5,135 nucleotides of DNA from positions 1 through 5,135 of the forward strand of contig SPCN01000179.1 in NCBI GenBank assembly GCA_004525465.1, given 5' to 3'. This DNA comes from Chrysiogenales bacterium. Its GTDB lineage: Bacteria; Acidobacteriota; Aminicenantia; UBA2199. Shown piece by piece: positions 4,986 through 5,135 of the stretch. The translations under genes were made by a program, and so were the position numbers. Positions within the stretch are counted from its first letter, which is position 1; each line of letters opens with the position of its first letter. The notes below the pieces were generated by a model, which saw only the letters and a list, made by a program, of their open reading frames with translations, ran no database searches and was not told where the DNA came from.

Positions 4986-5135
4986 CTAGATTTTATTTTG
5001 CGAGACAAGCCGGGCGAAATGCTCGAATGACCGGTCATAAGTACGTTCCGCTTCGCGGCTGAAACAGCAGCCCGGCAGTTCGCGGCTCTTGAGATGGTAG
5101 GCCAGGCAATCGCAGCAATTTCCCTTGCGTGAACA
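4986..5135 (-). CDS. DUF6485-like small cysteine-rich protein, C-terminal part (runs off right edge)
   Basis: The last 49 residues and a TAG stop (4986-4988) are visible; the start lies beyond 5135. The fragment starts CSRKGNCCDCLAYH, continues RELPGC and TYDRSFEHFARLV, and ends QNKI. This pattern (C-x5-CC-x-C, then LxYH, ELPGC, TYDRSFxxF) is one I associate from memory with the small DUF6485 family, whose members are about 65 residues long with more Cys upstream. Six Cys occur here (1, 7, 8, 10, 23, 24), which suggests a metal site such as zinc or Fe-S, although no function is established. No transmembrane segment is seen in the visible part. It converges on the TPR gene with a 72-nt gap. 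Confidence 0.78.
   Translation of the reverse strand, partial: CSRKGNCCDCLAYHLKSRELPGCCFSREAERTYDRSFEHFARLVSQNKI

Overview
The window is about 5.1 kb of moderately GC-rich bacterial DNA with normal coding density. Its AT-rich intergenic regions stand out sharply from the genes. Strong Shine-Dalgarno sites (AGGAGG, GGAGGAG, GAGGGG), several signal peptides and an IRBP-type S41 peptidase with a C-terminal add-on domain suggest an anaerobic or environmental Gram-negative-type bacterium. Acidobacteriota or Aminicenantes-like lineages are one possibility, but this is an impression from protein style, not a demonstrated placement. No rRNA, tRNA, CRISPR array, transposase or phage gene is visible.

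Layout, left to right. (1) The 5' part of a small exported Cys-containing protein on the minus strand runs off the left edge. (2) A compact divergent promoter region (about 203-311) separates it from a plus-strand pair: a LURP-one/tubby-like (LOR/scramblase fold) protein and, 27 nt later, a class I SAM-dependent methyltransferase. (3) After a 139-nt gap comes an exported S41-family peptidase of the IRBP-related type. (4) Facing it, 48 nt away, is a minus-strand MBL-fold (glyoxalase II-like) hydrolase with an unusual hydrophobic N-terminus. (5) A 260-nt AT-rich divergent intergenic region (3841-4100) holds several perfect palindromes and a good match to a sigma-54 (-24/-12) promoter. (6) That promoter points into an exported TPR protein. 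(7) At the right edge, convergent with the TPR gene, is the C-terminal half of a small Cys-rich protein resembling the DUF6485 family.

The genes do not form an obvious pathway. The LOR/methyltransferase pair is the only likely operon. The most interesting element is the 3841-4100 intergenic region. Two related palindromes (ATTCAA-N4-TTGAAT type) lie 31 bp apart, about three helical turns, centred near -117 and -86 from the predicted sigma-54 start site, which is where enhancer-binding activators usually bind. Two other palindromes overlap or adjoin the -35 region of the divergent MBL gene, whose predicted transcript starts at or next to its first ATG.
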